DNA from: Hyphomicrobiales bacterium
GTDB lineage: Bacteria > Pseudomonadota > Alphaproteobacteria > Rhizobiales > MH13
DNA length: 64,000 nucleotides
Reading direction: 5' to 3'
Assembly: GCA_017642935.1 (NCBI GenBank)
Contig: JAEPOK010000001.1
Location: 1,657,192-1,721,191, forward strand
The notes under the pieces were generated by a model, which saw nothing but the letters and a program-made list of their open reading frames with translations, was not told the DNA's origin and ran no database searches. Shown here piece after piece: positions 35,100 through 44,763 of this stretch. The position numbers and the translations under genes are program-made. Within the stretch, counting starts at the first letter, position 1. Every line of letters starts with the position of its first letter.

Positions 35100-35120
35100 C
35101 CGCTGACGAAGCGTCAGCGG
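35100..35120 (-). other. Intercistronic hairpin before the flotillin gene
   Basis: A perfect 9-bp stem (CCGCTGACG / CGTCAGCGG) with a 3-base loop covers the stop codon of the Tm-1 TIM-barrel gene. It ends 15 bases before the flotillin ATG, next to the GGGAGG ribosome-binding site. There is no T run, so an mRNA-processing, stability or translation-control element is more likely than a terminator. Confidence 0.55.
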
Positions 35121-35941
35121 CCCTTGATGCGCTTGAACGCGCGTGTTTGTTCGGTCAAAGCCACTTCGGTCGGCAAACGCTCCATGGAAGAGGCGCCGTA
35201 AAAGCCGTGGCAGGTTTCGGTGTTTTTTAGGACGAAGTCGGCGTCATCGGGCATCGCCACTGGTCCGCCATGCACCAGGATGATGGCATCCTTGTTGACC
35301 GCCAGCGCGGCCTTGGACCAGGCATCGACCAGCGCTGGACACTGCTCCAGCGTTACGGCCGTATCAGCGCCAATCGATCCGCCCGTTGTCAGCCCAAGAT
35401 GGCAGACAATTACATCTGCGCCAGCCTCAGCCATCGCGGCTGCACTGTCTTCGTCAAAGACGTAAGGGGTGGTCAGCATGTTGCGTTCGGCAGCGAGGCG
35501 GATCATGTCCACCTCATGGCCAAATCCCATGCCGGTTTCCTCAAGATTGGCGCGGAAGCTGCCATCGATAAGCCCGACCGTTGGAAAGTTCTGAACGCCA
35601 GCAAAGCCAACACGCTTGAGTTCATCCAGGAACACCGGCATCAGCCGGAACGGATCGGTGGCGCAAACACCCGCTAGCACCGGCGTGTTTTTCACGACTG
35701 GCAACACTTCGCCTGCCATTTCCATGACCACAGCATTGGCATCGCCATAGGGCATCAACCCGGCCAGGCTGCCGCGTCCAGCCATGCGGTAGCGCCCGGA
35801 ATTGTAAATTACGATCAGGTCGATGCCGCCGGCCTCTTCGCATTTTGCCGATAGACCGGTGCCCGCGCCGCCACCGATAATGGGCTCACCTGAAGCGATC
35901 ATGGAGCGAAATTTCTCGAGTATCTGATGTCGGGGGATCAT
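35114..35941 (-). CDS. PEP-hydrolase-family TIM-barrel protein (Tm-1 C-terminal homolog)
   Basis: This 275-residue TIM-barrel protein of the phosphoenolpyruvate-hydrolase-like family (PF09370 type) has the characteristic [21 protein letters not shown], an [17 protein letters not shown] loop, [18 protein letters not shown] and [11 protein letters not shown]. The tomato virus-resistance protein Tm-1 is a fusion of a UPF0261 domain with this barrel; here the two are neighbouring genes overlapping by 4 bases (ATGA). The reaction is not established in any organism that I know of. Confidence 0.88.
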   Translation of the reverse strand: MIPRHQILEKFRSMIASGEPIIGGGAGTGLSAKCEEAGGIDLIVIYNSGRYRMAGRGSLAGLMPYGDANAVVMEMAGEVLPVVKNTPVLAGVCATDPFRLMPVFLDELKRVGFAGVQNFPTVGLIDGSFRANLEETGMGFGHEVDMIRLAAERNMLTTPYVFDEDSAAAMAEAGADVIVCHLGLTTGGSIGADTAVTLEQCPALVDAWSKAALAVNKDAIILVHGGPVAMPDDADFVLKNTETCHGFYGASSMERLPTEVALTEQTRAFKRIKGR

Positions 35942-38151
35942 CGGCTTGCTTGCTTTCCTCGTACGGGCCGACCGCCATGCAGCGAGCGATAGGCGCTCAC
36001 AAGCGTATCGGCGAAGGCAGGGTCATTGATGTGGTGGGGCACGCTGATCAGTTGTCGGTTGCTCGTGGCGCGAACAGTTGTCTTGAGCGCACCAAACAGC
36101 GCGGCGTTGGCGGCAGGATCGTGGAACGGTTGGCCCGGCGCATCGAGAGCCGAGACGCCGCCCTCAGTCAGGAAGAAGCGCACTGGCCCCTCCATTTCAT
36201 TGAGGCGACCGCCGATCCATTGGCCAATTTGGGCGCACTCGTCCGGCGTGGTGCGCATCAGCGTCACCTGCGGATTGTGCTCGTAGAATGTACGGCCTTT
36301 GAACTGATCCGGCACGGTTTCAGGCGCACCGAAATTTACCATGTCGGTTGCGCCGACCGAGCCGATATAGGGGATGCGCGTGCGGATCACCGCGCCGAAG
36401 CGATCCTCCGTTGCAGGGAAAACACCGCCCACCAGCATATCGCAGATCTCAGTGGTGGTGGTGTCGATAACGCCAGTGATTTTGGCAGAGTCGATGAGCT
36501 TCTCCATCGACTGGCCACCAATGCCGGTGGCATGAAAAACCAGGCAATCCACGTCATCGCCGAGGCGTGCAACCGTTTGCTGCACGCACGGCGTCGTCAC
36601 GCCGAACATGGTCAGGCCGACGGCGGGCTTGGCTGGTGGTTTGGCGATTTTGCTGGCCGCTGCAGCGCGCCGCGCATTGACCATGCCAACCATGGCGTTG
36701 GCGGCATTGCCCAGCACTTCCTCGGTCAGCACGTTCAGCCCCTGCACATCGGCGACCGAATGCATCATCGTGATGTCCGATGGGCCGATATATTGCGACA
36801 CCTGCCCCGATGCGACTGTGGACACGATCAGTTTCGGCACGCCCACGGGCAGCGCGCGCATGGCAGGCGCAACCATGGCGGTGCCGCCAGAGCCGCCCGC
36901 CGAGAGAATGCCGGCAATGCCGGACTGCCGCTCTATCCATCGTTCAAAGGCCAAAACCATGCCCGTCACTGATGTGCCGCGATCTCCGGTGAACACACCC
37001 GATGCGCCACGCGGGTGGAAGGCGGCGATCTGATGGGCCGGAACTTCCGCGCCAGAGTGTCCGCCTGACGTGGAGAGATCGGCCATGCGAACGGGCAAAC
37101 CGGCGGCTCGAACGATATCACGCATGTAACGCAGCTCATCGCCTTTGGTGTCGAGCGTACCGGCAACAAGCACGACGCTTTCGCCTGGCGAGGTCAGCGG
37201 CCTGATCTCCACCTGCGGAACGCTGGTGGTCGTCGGGGTCGAGGCCGTGACAACGCGTGCAAGACGCTCAAGCTGCGCAACCGGCACCGGCTTTGACCAG
37301 CGATTGGGATTGGTCGGGTTGGCGTTGTAGATCTTGGTCGCGCGCGCTGCCCGTTCCTGCCCGGCCTCGCCTCCGGCGCTGCGATCAGTCTGCGCTTCGG
37401 GTTCTGGCGTATCATCGTGCGCGTGGCGGCCGACGCCCAGCAAACGCTGTTGCAGATCGCGGTCAGCGGCAAGCGTCGCCGCAGGCGCCATACGCGCGAT
37501 GCGGCCATTGACCATGATGGCGACGTCATCGGCCACCGCGCAGGCCACACCGATGTTCTGCTCGATCACGAGCACTTCCATGTCGCCTTCGTCGGCGAGC
37601 TGCATCAGCATCTGTTCGACCTGGTCGACGATGACCGGGGCAAGACCCTCGGTCGGCTCGTCCATCACCAGCAGGCGCGGGTTCAACAGAAGCGCACGTG
37701 AGATCGCGAGCATCTGCTGCTCGCCACCCGACAGTTGGGCGCCGCCATTGCCCTTTCGTTCGGCCAGGCGCGGGAACGTCGCGTACACCCGTTCAACGGT
37801 CCAAGAGCCATTCTTGGTCGCGACCATTTTGAGGTGTTCGTCGACCGACAGCGTCGGCCACAACCGGCGTCCTTGGGGCACATAGCCAATGCCCAGGCGA
37901 GAGATGTCGGTCGGGTCCTTGCCGACCAGCGATTGGCCGTCAAAACTGATGGAACCGCTGGCGACTGGCACCAGCCCCATAATCGCCTTGCAAAGGGTCG
38001 TCTTGCCCATGCCGTTGCGACCAACGACCGACAGGACACCTGACTCCAATTGCAGATCAACGCCTTGCAGCGCGTGCGAGGCGCCATAAAAGACGTTCAG
38101 GCCCTTGATCTCCAGGGCGGCAGGGCCGCGGCGGCTGGTGGTCGCCATCAC
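35938..38151 (-). CDS. Fusion: LivF-type ABC ATPase + Tm-1-like (UPF0261) domain
   Basis: This 737-residue protein begins with a complete LivF-type ATPase (about 10-240) with Walker A GRNGMGKT (44-51), signature LSGGEQQ (140-146) and Walker B LLVMDEP (160-166). A charged linker (about 245-322) leads to a full Tm-1-like/UPF0261 domain (about 325-735), beginning [20 protein letters not shown], with [18 protein letters not shown] and GPSDITMM. It is presumably the second ATPase of the adjacent LivGHM importer, so the Tm-1 domain would be tethered to a transporter. It overlaps the livG-type and TIM-barrel genes by 4 bases each. Confidence 0.92.
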   Translation of the reverse strand: MMATTSRRGPAALEIKGLNVFYGASHALQGVDLQLESGVLSVVGRNGMGKTTLCKAIMGLVPVASGSISFDGQSLVGKDPTDISRLGIGYVPQGRRLWPTLSVDEHLKMVATKNGSWTVERVYATFPRLAERKGNGGAQLSGGEQQMLAISRALLLNPRLLVMDEPTEGLAPVIVDQVEQMLMQLADEGDMEVLVIEQNIGVACAVADDVAIMVNGRIARMAPAATLAADRDLQQRLLGVGRHAHDDTPEPEAQTDRSAGGEAGQERAARATKIYNANPTNPNRWSKPVPVAQLERLARVVTASTPTTTSVPQVEIRPLTSPGESVVLVAGTLDTKGDELRYMRDIVRAAGLPVRMADLSTSGGHSGAEVPAHQIAAFHPRGASGVFTGDRGTSVTGMVLAFERWIERQSGIAGILSAGGSGGTAMVAPAMRALPVGVPKLIVSTVASGQVSQYIGPSDITMMHSVADVQGLNVLTEEVLGNAANAMVGMVNARRAAAASKIAKPPAKPAVGLTMFGVTTPCVQQTVARLGDDVDCLVFHATGIGGQSMEKLIDSAKITGVIDTTTTEICDMLVGGVFPATEDRFGAVIRTRIPYIGSVGATDMVNFGAPETVPDQFKGRTFYEHNPQVTLMRTTPDECAQIGQWIGGRLNEMEGPVRFFLTEGGVSALDAPGQPFHDPAANAALFGALKTTVRATSNRQLISVPHHINDPAFADTLVSAYRSLHGGRPVRGKQASR

Positions 38152-38957
38152 GCGTCACCCCCGTCTTCGCCATGACCGAGATAGAGCGCCTGCACCTCAG
38201 GATCATTCTCGATCTCTTCCGGCGTACCCTCTTTGAAGACCCGCCCATTGTGCATCATCGTGACGCTTTCAGCGACGCGCAGGGCGACGTCCATATCGTG
38301 CTCGATGATGACGTAGCCGATGTGACCGGGCAGCGACGTTAGGATGTTGATCAACTCGGTGCGTTCGGTCGGCGACAGGCCGGCGGCAGGTTCATCAAAC
38401 AGAATGAGACGCGGCGCACCGGCCAGTGCCAGGGCGATTTCAAGCTGTCGCTGTTGCCCATAACTCAATTCGGACACCAGCGCGTCGCTGGCATCGGTCA
38501 AATTGACCGCTTCAATCAGCTCGCCAACCCGAACCTGCAACGGGTCGTTCTGGCGGGTGCGCAGCATCGAAAAGCGGCCACGCGAAACCCCGCGACAAGC
38601 CAGGTAAACATTGTCTCGGACGGTCAGACCGCCAAACAACAGGCTGATCTGGTAGGTGCGTCGCAGCCCGCGACGGATCCGCTCATAGGCGGGAAAGCGC
38701 GATACATCTTCGCCAAACAGGCGGATGGTTCCGCTGGTCGGGAAAAAATCGCCGGTAACGCAATTAAACAGTGTGGTCTTGCCAGCACCGTTTGAGCCCA
38801 GCACGGCGCGGCGCTCGCCAGACCCGACCGTCAAGGTGATGTCGGAAATTGCCGCCAAGGCGCCAAACATCTTGGTGACACCGCGCAGCTCAAGCGCGTT
38901 GCCTGAGCTGACCGAAACCATACGTTCGGCGCTGTCTGGCACAGCGATCACATTCAT
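38148..38957 (-). CDS. Branched-chain-type ABC transporter ATPase, LivG type
   Basis: This 269-residue ATPase has Walker A GSNGAGKT, signature LSYGQQRQLEIA, Walker B LILFDEP and the LivG-type insertion with FRLFGEDVSRFP-like spacing before RRTYQISLLFGGLTVRDN. It energises import together with the LivF-Tm-1 fusion, LivM and LivH types. HAAT-family importers carry amino acids, amides, urea and also aromatic acids, so the family does not fix the substrate. Confidence 0.93.
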   Translation of the reverse strand: MNVIAVPDSAERMVSVSSGNALELRGVTKMFGALAAISDITLTVGSGERRAVLGSNGAGKTTLFNCVTGDFFPTSGTIRLFGEDVSRFPAYERIRRGLRRTYQISLLFGGLTVRDNVYLACRGVSRGRFSMLRTRQNDPLQVRVGELIEAVNLTDASDALVSELSYGQQRQLEIALALAGAPRLILFDEPAAGLSPTERTELINILTSLPGHIGYVIIEHDMDVALRVAESVTMMHNGRVFKEGTPEEIENDPEVQALYLGHGEDGGDA

Positions 38958-40027
38958 GATCCATCGCTCCCAACGAGGGGATCACCGCGTTTGTGTCGGC
39001 TGGCGCGCCAGCGCTCCCACAGGCCCAAAACGCCGTCGGGCGAAAAGTAAACGATCGCCAGAAAACCAAGCCCGATGAGCAGATTGAACCGCTCGCCTGA
39101 CAGGCCGATGGAGAGTAGGAAATCAGGTGCGAAGGTGCTCAGCACGACATAGATAAGCGCGCCGATGAAGGCGCCGATCGGACGGCCAAGGCCGCCAATC
39201 ACGGCGATTACCAAGATGTCGATAACCGCGCCGATCCCGGCCGTGCCCGGTGCGATCTGTGCGTTCTGCCAGACCAGCAAAATGCCACCCACGGCGGCGA
39301 TGACACTTGCAAAGGCGTAGGCCGCAATCCGATGGGCGACGATGTTGTAGCCCAGTGCGGCCATGCGCCGGGGGTTGTCGCGCACGCCTTGTAAGGCCAA
39401 ACCGAAGGGTGCCCGCGACACGTAAACGACAGCAATGTAGGCCAGGAACGCACAGCCCAGCGTCAGGTAGTAGAACGGCATCGGTTGTCGCCAATCGACA
39501 CCAAAAAGCTGCGGCGGCACCACCAGGTTGAAGCCGGTGTAGCCGTTGAAAATCGTGTAGTTTTGCCGGGAGAAATAGAAGAAGGCTGACGCGATCGCCA
39601 GCGTGATCATGATCGTGTAGATACCCTCGGTGCGCACGGCTAGCGCCCCAACAAGCGTACCGAAGATTGTTGCGATCACGATCGCCAGCGGGATGTTGAT
39701 CCACCACGGCATCCCCAACGACAACTCGGTGATGCCTGAGATACCGAAGATCGCCACCATATACCCGGCCATGGCCGCGACTGACATCTGGATCAGGCTC
39801 ACCATGCCGCCATAGCCGGCCAAAAACATCAGCGACAACGCGATCATGCCCAGAATGAACGTCCAGCCGAAAACCTGGAACAAGATGAAGTCATTGGCGA
39901 CGACCGGCATGAAAAGCAGCACCACGGCCAGCACCCAGGCTGCTGTCGGTATGCGCTCCCACCAGCTTTGCGAAGGGGCGGACCTCGCCTTGCCATCGAT
40001 TCTGTCCGTGTTGCCGATGACCGCCAT
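38954..40027 (-). CDS. Branched-chain-type ABC permease, LivM type
   Basis: This 357-residue permease has about 9-10 transmembrane helices. It carries the family motif GVRDNPRRMAALGYN (cytoplasmic coupling loop), AGYGGMVSLIQMSVAAMAGY near the N-terminus and IGGLGRPIGAFIGAL near the C-terminus. It overlaps the LivG-type gene by 4 bases and lies 3 bases after the LivH-type gene. Confidence 0.93.
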   Translation of the reverse strand: MAVIGNTDRIDGKARSAPSQSWWERIPTAAWVLAVVLLFMPVVANDFILFQVFGWTFILGMIALSLMFLAGYGGMVSLIQMSVAAMAGYMVAIFGISGITELSLGMPWWINIPLAIVIATIFGTLVGALAVRTEGIYTIMITLAIASAFFYFSRQNYTIFNGYTGFNLVVPPQLFGVDWRQPMPFYYLTLGCAFLAYIAVVYVSRAPFGLALQGVRDNPRRMAALGYNIVAHRIAAYAFASVIAAVGGILLVWQNAQIAPGTAGIGAVIDILVIAVIGGLGRPIGAFIGALIYVVLSTFAPDFLLSIGLSGERFNLLIGLGFLAIVYFSPDGVLGLWERWRASRHKRGDPLVGSDGS

Positions 40028-40030
40028 GGC

Positions 40031-41044
40031 TTACCGCGTGCTCCCCAACAGTCCCTGGGGCCGAAACGCCAGGACGACGGCCATGATCAGGAATGTGAAC
40101 ACGACCGAATAGGTGGGGGCGTAGACCAACCCAAGCTGCTCCGACAGGCCAATGATGAGAGCTCCAAGCGCGGCACCAGGGATGGAGCCCATTCCTCCGA
40201 CAATCACTACGACGAGCGATGCCAGGAGGAAGCGTGTGTCTTCGCCCGGACTGAGCGATTGGAATGTGCCGCCAACGATGCCGGCAATCCCGGCCAGACC
40301 CGCGCCGAAAGCAAAAACTGCCAAGAAAATGTACTGAATGCGCACGCCTGACGCGGCGAGCATCTCGCGGTCATCGACACCAGCGCGAACGAACATGCCG
40401 AGGCGCGTGCGGTTAAGGAGCAACCACATGCCAATACCGATGACGATGGCCGCCACCAGGATGGCAATACGCACAGCGGGGTAGCGCAGATAGACGATCT
40501 CACCGGATTCGCGGATCGATGAAATGACCGGCAAGGTCGCCGGCCCCGACAGCCAATCGGGCGCGAAGATGGTGTAGCTTTGCCCGCCCCAGTACCAGAG
40601 CATGAGATCGGCGAGCACCACCGACAGACCAATCGTGACCATGGTCTGGCGAAGGTCTTCGCCGTCCATCCGGCGGAACACCTGATGCTGTAAGATGACG
40701 CCCAACAGCGCGACGATGATGAAAACGATCGGAAAGGCAAGGAGCCACGAGCCGGTGAACTCGGATATCTCAAATCCCAGATAGCCACCCAGCAGGTAGA
40801 GCGATCCATGGGCAAGATTAACGTTGCGCATCAGTCCAAAGATCAGGGTGAAACCTGAGGCGACCAAGAAATAGAGCGCACCCAGCGTCACGCCACCAAA
40901 GATCGCGTTGAGGAAAATCCGTTTGCGGCCCAACGCCTCCTCAAGACCAGGAGGCCACGGCGCAAAGATCATCCAGGCAAAGACTGCAACCGCGAGCAGA
41001 ATGATCAGAGACCAAATGGGGTGTCTGGATGCGAATCCGATCAT
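40031..41044 (-). CDS. Branched-chain-type ABC permease, LivH type
   Basis: This 337-residue permease has the LivH signature NLAHGSLYLLGGYLGF, the coupling loop GVDDREMLAASGVRIQYIF and IPGAALGALIIGL. The N-terminus has an additional hydrophobic segment (about 12-29) before the conserved core. It is the first gene of the predicted 17-gene operon; its promoter should lie in 41045-41133, downstream of the AraC terminator. Confidence 0.93.
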   Translation of the reverse strand: MIGFASRHPIWSLIILLAVAVFAWMIFAPWPPGLEEALGRKRIFLNAIFGGVTLGALYFLVASGFTLIFGLMRNVNLAHGSLYLLGGYLGFEISEFTGSWLLAFPIVFIIVALLGVILQHQVFRRMDGEDLRQTMVTIGLSVVLADLMLWYWGGQSYTIFAPDWLSGPATLPVISSIRESGEIVYLRYPAVRIAILVAAIVIGIGMWLLLNRTRLGMFVRAGVDDREMLAASGVRIQYIFLAVFAFGAGLAGIAGIVGGTFQSLSPGEDTRFLLASLVVVIVGGMGSIPGAALGALIIGLSEQLGLVYAPTYSVVFTFLIMAVVLAFRPQGLLGSTR

Positions 41045-41133
41045 GGGGGCGACAATCTCCTTTGCCGGGAAGCTAACGCGCGCCTGGTCACGATCGCATA
41101 CCCGACAGTCTTCTGATTGCGCTCCAGGTCCGC

Positions 41134-41158
41134 AAAAAAGGCGCTTCCAGGAGGCGCC
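41134..41158 (-). terminator. Rho-independent terminator of the AraC gene
   Basis: On the minus strand GGCGC, a 9-base loop, GCGCC and then six T (41139-41134) lie 12 bases after the AraC-type stop codon. The stem is short (5 bp), but the T run follows immediately. It marks a transcription break between the regulator and the livH-led operon. Confidence 0.65.
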
Positions 41159-41170
41159 AATTTCGAGCGG

Positions 41171-42019
41171 TCATTGCGGATGAACCAACTCCACTGACTG
41201 CACCGAACGCCGATAGTTCGACGGTGGCACAACCCCGTTGGAGATGAAAAAGCGCGAGAAACTTGCCTGACTGGAAAAGCCGAGGTCCAGGCCGATATCA
41301 GAGACCGGCGCCTGCGTTGCGCTGAGCTGCTCAATCGCCCGCTCCATGCGCAAAGCGTTGAGATAAAGGTTCGGCGTCAGGCCGATTTGAGCGCGGAAGA
41401 GCTTGTAAAAATGGGGGCGCGACAGACCCACCTCGCGGGCGATCACGTTGAGCGCATACTCCCCGCCGATATTGTCCTGCATTAGCCGCAAGGCGTTGCG
41501 GATGCGAAAGTCGCGTGCCGGCGTATGCGGCCCGGTAAAGGCAGCACCGCGTTCGGTCCACTGCCAGGACTGATCAAAGGCGGCTTGGGTGAGCGTACAT
41601 AGGCGGTCCTCCAACAGGGGATCTTCCATGTCGTGATCAAGCATGACGCGCGCGGTTTCCGCGACCATCCGCGCCAGGTGATCGGTGACCTCAATGCCGT
41701 TGCGGCCAAAACGCATCGATGCCGAAACCTGGCGCGCGGCCTCCAAGAACCAGCCCGGACGGATGTACAAGACCAGCGCTAGCGTTGGCTCACTGTAGAT
41801 CAGCGGTTCGTAATAGTGACCCTGCCAAGGGCTTACGGCCACGGCCTGTCCGGCAGAAATTGGCACGGCCTTATCCTCGACGACCATTTGTCCGGCAGGT
41901 CCGGCCACGTGGAACACAAGATGGCCCTCACGGTGACCATGCGGCGCCATTTTACGATCCATGGAATACAAACACACGCGACCGAACGCGCCGTGAAAGA
42001 CGGCTATGGCACTGCTCAC
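41171..42019 (-). CDS. AraC family transcriptional regulator
   Basis: This 282-residue regulator has an N-terminal cupin sensor (GHREGHLVFHVAG) and a C-terminal double HTH: ALNVIAREVGLSRPHFYKLFR, then IGLDLGFSSQASFSRFF. The frame opens 48 codons further upstream, overlapping the preceding dehydrogenase gene. GTG 42019 is preferred because GAAAGGG lies 8 bases upstream and no overlap results. It sits between the binding-protein/dehydrogenase genes and the 17-gene operon, so it is the natural candidate regulator, with a pathway compound as effector. Confidence 0.85.
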   Translation of the reverse strand: MSSAIAVFHGAFGRVCLYSMDRKMAPHGHREGHLVFHVAGPAGQMVVEDKAVPISAGQAVAVSPWQGHYYEPLIYSEPTLALVLYIRPGWFLEAARQVSASMRFGRNGIEVTDHLARMVAETARVMLDHDMEDPLLEDRLCTLTQAAFDQSWQWTERGAAFTGPHTPARDFRIRNALRLMQDNIGGEYALNVIAREVGLSRPHFYKLFRAQIGLTPNLYLNALRMERAIEQLSATQAPVSDIGLDLGFSSQASFSRFFISNGVVPPSNYRRSVQSVELVHPQ

Positions 42020-42116
42020 TGTTTCCACCCTTTCAGCATCTTTTTTAATGCCTTTTTTAAGTAGACTTCCCCATGTGCCCAGCAACGTCAAGCGCGATGC
42101 CGCATGGTAAGGTCGG

Positions 42117-43187
42117 TTAAAGCGCCTGCTCCAGAAGCGCGCGGTAGTCAGCCTGCGTCGCATGGCGCGGATTGGTTAGATTGGCCGGGTCGGCGGCAGC
42201 GCGCCGGGCAACGCTGTCCAGCCGTTGACCGTCGATAGGCTCGGTTCCCAATCGCTCAGGCAATCCAAGCCGTTGGCCCATTGTCACAAGCGCGTCGGCA
42301 ACATCACTTTGCCCCGGCAGCGCCATCGCTTCGGCAATGCGCTGATAGCGTCCACCGACGGCGGGTGCGTTGAAAGCCAGAACCGGCCGCATCACCGAGG
42401 GATGCAAACGCCCATGGGCGCCGGTGCCTTCAATCTCGTCTTCGGCTGCACGCGCCAAAGCTTCAACACCTCCAAGGCCTTTTTGCGCGGCAAGGCCCGC
42501 ATTGAGGGCCACGGCCAGTAGTTCGCGATGGGCATCCAGATTACCGTGTTCGGACACCGCGCGTTCAAGAAACAGGGAGGAGCGGCGGATGCCCTCCAGC
42601 GCGATGCCGTCGGCAGGCGGGTTGTAAGCTGTGGCCAGAAAGGCCTCGATACAGTTGGTCAACGCATTGAAACCATTGGCGGCAAGCGTATGGGGTTCAG
42701 CTGCAAGCGTCATCGTCGCGTCCAATAGGATGGCGGCAGGCAAAGCCGGTTGCCGCAGCTTGCCAGAGCTTGCCATCAAGCCCGGCATATGGACCGGCCC
42801 AAGGCCGACATTGGCCACGGTGGTGGGCACGGCAATGAGCGGGCGCGAGGCAGTACCAGGCTCAAAGGCGGCCAACACTCGACCGAAGTCGAGAGCCGTT
42901 TTCCCGCCGAGGCAGATCAAGGAATCACAATCGCCTTTGACGAAAACCTCACTGGCGGCGCGCAGCCGCCCGATTGGTACGCTCGGTCCTAACTGCGGGA
43001 AGGTTGTGACGATAGCATCGAGCGGAAGCGCATGTTCTAGGCGGCTGGCGGTATCGCCGATATGGCCGGCGGCATCGGCAATCAGGAGCGGTCGCGTCGC
43101 GCCCAAGCGGTTCAACGCTTCGGGCAGCGCGTCTTCAAGAACGCGGTCTGCGAAATGGACGCGCGTCAGAAACGTGATCAACGACAT
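42117..43187 (-). CDS. Iron-alcohol-dehydrogenase-fold protein with altered metal site
   Basis: This 356-residue protein has the group III ADH / maleylacetate-reductase fold: dinucleotide loop GGKTALDFG (94-102), PTTVANVG and NGFNALTNCIEAF. The usual metal ligands Asp, His, His, His read as N174, N178, E242 and H258, so only one remains. Maleylacetate reductases carry Asn for the Asp, which makes them the closest functional guess, but the loss of two more ligands is unusual. ATG 43187 follows GAGG; the 28-codon longer frame has no better site. It lies downstream of the binding-protein gene. Confidence 0.78.
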   Translation of the reverse strand: MSLITFLTRVHFADRVLEDALPEALNRLGATRPLLIADAAGHIGDTASRLEHALPLDAIVTTFPQLGPSVPIGRLRAASEVFVKGDCDSLICLGGKTALDFGRVLAAFEPGTASRPLIAVPTTVANVGLGPVHMPGLMASSGKLRQPALPAAILLDATMTLAAEPHTLAANGFNALTNCIEAFLATAYNPPADGIALEGIRRSSLFLERAVSEHGNLDAHRELLAVALNAGLAAQKGLGGVEALARAAEDEIEGTGAHGRLHPSVMRPVLAFNAPAVGGRYQRIAEAMALPGQSDVADALVTMGQRLGLPERLGTEPIDGQRLDSVARRAAADPANLTNPRHATQADYRALLEQAL

Positions 43188-43268
43188 GCCGCTTACCTCG
43201 CATGGCCGCGGAGCTTGGCCGATGCCAACCTTCAAGCGCCTGGAGGGAAGACGCGGGACCGGAATTGA

Positions 43269-43294
43269 CAAGGCCGGGATGAGTCCCGGCCTTG
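43269..43294 (-). other. Intercistronic hairpin downstream of the LivJ-type gene
   Basis: A perfect 11-bp stem (CAAGGCCGGGA / TCCCGGCCTTG) with a 4-base loop starts 19 bases after the binding-protein stop and precedes the dehydrogenase gene. No T run follows. Such hairpins usually protect the binding-protein mRNA from 3' decay and lower expression of the next gene. Confidence 0.65.
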
Positions 43295-43312
43295 CTGCAT
43301 TTCGTTGGTAGG

Positions 43313-44578
43313 TTAGCCGGCGCCACCCAGCGCCGTGCAGTCTGGCGTGTCGCGCGATGGCAAGCCCATTGCACGGAACTCTTCGGCCGACATGCCAAGT
43401 GTCTGGTTGACGCCCTCTTGCGTCGCCACAAGCTGGTTGGTCAGCCCACCTTCGCCGTCCTCAACGACTTCGTTGATGAACACGGTGCCGGTTGCCTGGC
43501 GGTTTTCATTGAGCTCCACCACCCCAAGCGGGGTTTCCAGCGCCAGCGCGCCCAGGGCAGCCTGGAAAGCGGCCTGGTCGTCGCTGAGGTCGCCATCAAC
43601 TTGGTTCAGCGCCTCAATGGCAGCCAAAGCAGCCACGTAGTAGCCAACACCAAACAGTGATGGCGCAGGGAAACGCTCATCTTCGGGGAAGGCTGCCTGG
43701 TAGCGTGCAACATAGTCCGTCCAAGCCGGGTCGGTGTTGTCCACGGCCAGCGGCCCAGAGGTTGGCGTGCCGATCAAGGCATCCTTGGCCCGACCGCGCG
43801 AGGTCAGAACGGTCTGGTCGGCCATGATGGTGCCGCCGATCAAGTTCGTTTCCGAACCAGCCTGCTGGTACTGGTTGAGGAAGTTGATGGCGTCGGTACC
43901 ACCCACGCCAAGGTAGATAGCGTCCACATCATCAGGCAGCGCGGCAATCACGCCACCAAAATCAGACGACCCAAGTGGGACCCAGAAACGCTCGACGATT
44001 TCCCCCCCAGCGCGGCAGAAGTCGACGGCGAAACCAAGGAAGTTCGTGTAGCCGAATGAGTAGTCAGCGGCGACCGTTGCAACACGATCCCAGCCCTTTT
44101 CTTCAACCACATAGGTGCCCAGACCAGCGCCCCATTGTGCGCCATCAAGGTTGAAGCGGAAGAAGTTCTCAGCCGGATCGACCCACGTCGTCTCCAGCGC
44201 ACCTGAAATGCCGTTGATGATGGTGATGTTTGGAACCGTCTTCGCGTAGTCGCGAAGCGCAATGCCTTCCGAACCCGACAACGGTCCGAGAATTATGTCG
44301 ACATTGTCCTGCTCGACGAGTTTACGAGCCTGGCGCACGGCCGTATCCGGCGTCGTGTCGGACGGAGCGACGACATACTCGATTTCGCGCCCGCCGGCCA
44401 TGAAGCCTGCTTCTTCCAGAGCCATTTCGACATTGCGCACGCCGTCAGCGCCGCCTTCGGCAAATGCGCCTTCCAGTGCCACCAGAATGCCGATGCGGAT
44501 CGGCTCGTCCTGAGCGAATGCAGACGCAGGAAGTGCGACTGATGCGGCCAGCACGGCGGTCAATAACGCCTTCTTCAT
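43313..44578 (-). CDS. LivJ-type periplasmic substrate-binding protein
   Basis: This 421-residue protein has a signal peptide (about 1-22, cleaved after AFAQ is plausible) and a Peripla_BP_6 fold: IRIGILVALEGAFAEGGADG, LVEQDNVDIILGPLSGSEG, and a C-terminal LPSRDTPDCTALGG. It presumably feeds the LivGHM/LivF-Tm-1 importer. It is transcribed separately from that operon; 185 bases upstream (44579-44763) hold the likely promoter and no gene. Confidence 0.92.
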   Translation of the reverse strand: MKKALLTAVLAASVALPASAFAQDEPIRIGILVALEGAFAEGGADGVRNVEMALEEAGFMAGGREIEYVVAPSDTTPDTAVRQARKLVEQDNVDIILGPLSGSEGIALRDYAKTVPNITIINGISGALETTWVDPAENFFRFNLDGAQWGAGLGTYVVEEKGWDRVATVAADYSFGYTNFLGFAVDFCRAGGEIVERFWVPLGSSDFGGVIAALPDDVDAIYLGVGGTDAINFLNQYQQAGSETNLIGGTIMADQTVLTSRGRAKDALIGTPTSGPLAVDNTDPAWTDYVARYQAAFPEDERFPAPSLFGVGYYVAALAAIEALNQVDGDLSDDQAAFQAALGALALETPLGVVELNENRQATGTVFINEVVEDGEGGLTNQLVATQEGVNQTLGMSAEEFRAMGLPSRDTPDCTALGGAG

Positions 44579-44763
44579 GGGTATCCTCCCTAAGCAAAGC
44601 GCAGGCTTTAATTGTTTGCCATCACCGAATTCGCCGCCTGCCAGAAGCGTTCAGCAACTTGTTGAAGCCTATGAAGGCGAGCCCTGGCAGGCGATGACCT
44701 TACGTTTGCCTGCATACCCGAGCGTCTTTTTTTCTTTTCGAAAGCAAATGCACGCGCTCGCAG

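Larger units (their letters stand above)
21834..41044 (-). other. Predicted 17-gene catabolic operon around a split molybdenum hydroxylase
   Basis: Seventeen consecutive minus-strand genes run from a LivH-type permease (start 41044) to the SMP-30/cysteine-hydrolase fusion (stop 21834). Most junctions overlap by 1 or 4 bases, and no gap exceeds 45 bases. The upstream limit is the terminator at 41134-41158. Five more genes in the same direction precede it (AraC, iron-ADH fold, binding protein, MobA-like, XdhC). The products fall into uptake, Tm-1-like proteins, flotillin, SRPBCC, Mo-hydroxylase, maturation and hydrolases. The operon boundaries are inferred from spacing. Confidence 0.7.

Noticed and set aside
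35950-36972. A 340-codon plus-strand frame opposite the Tm-1-like domain
   Set aside because: High GC keeps the complementary strand open; the product has no recognisable fold, and the minus-strand protein is clearly conserved.
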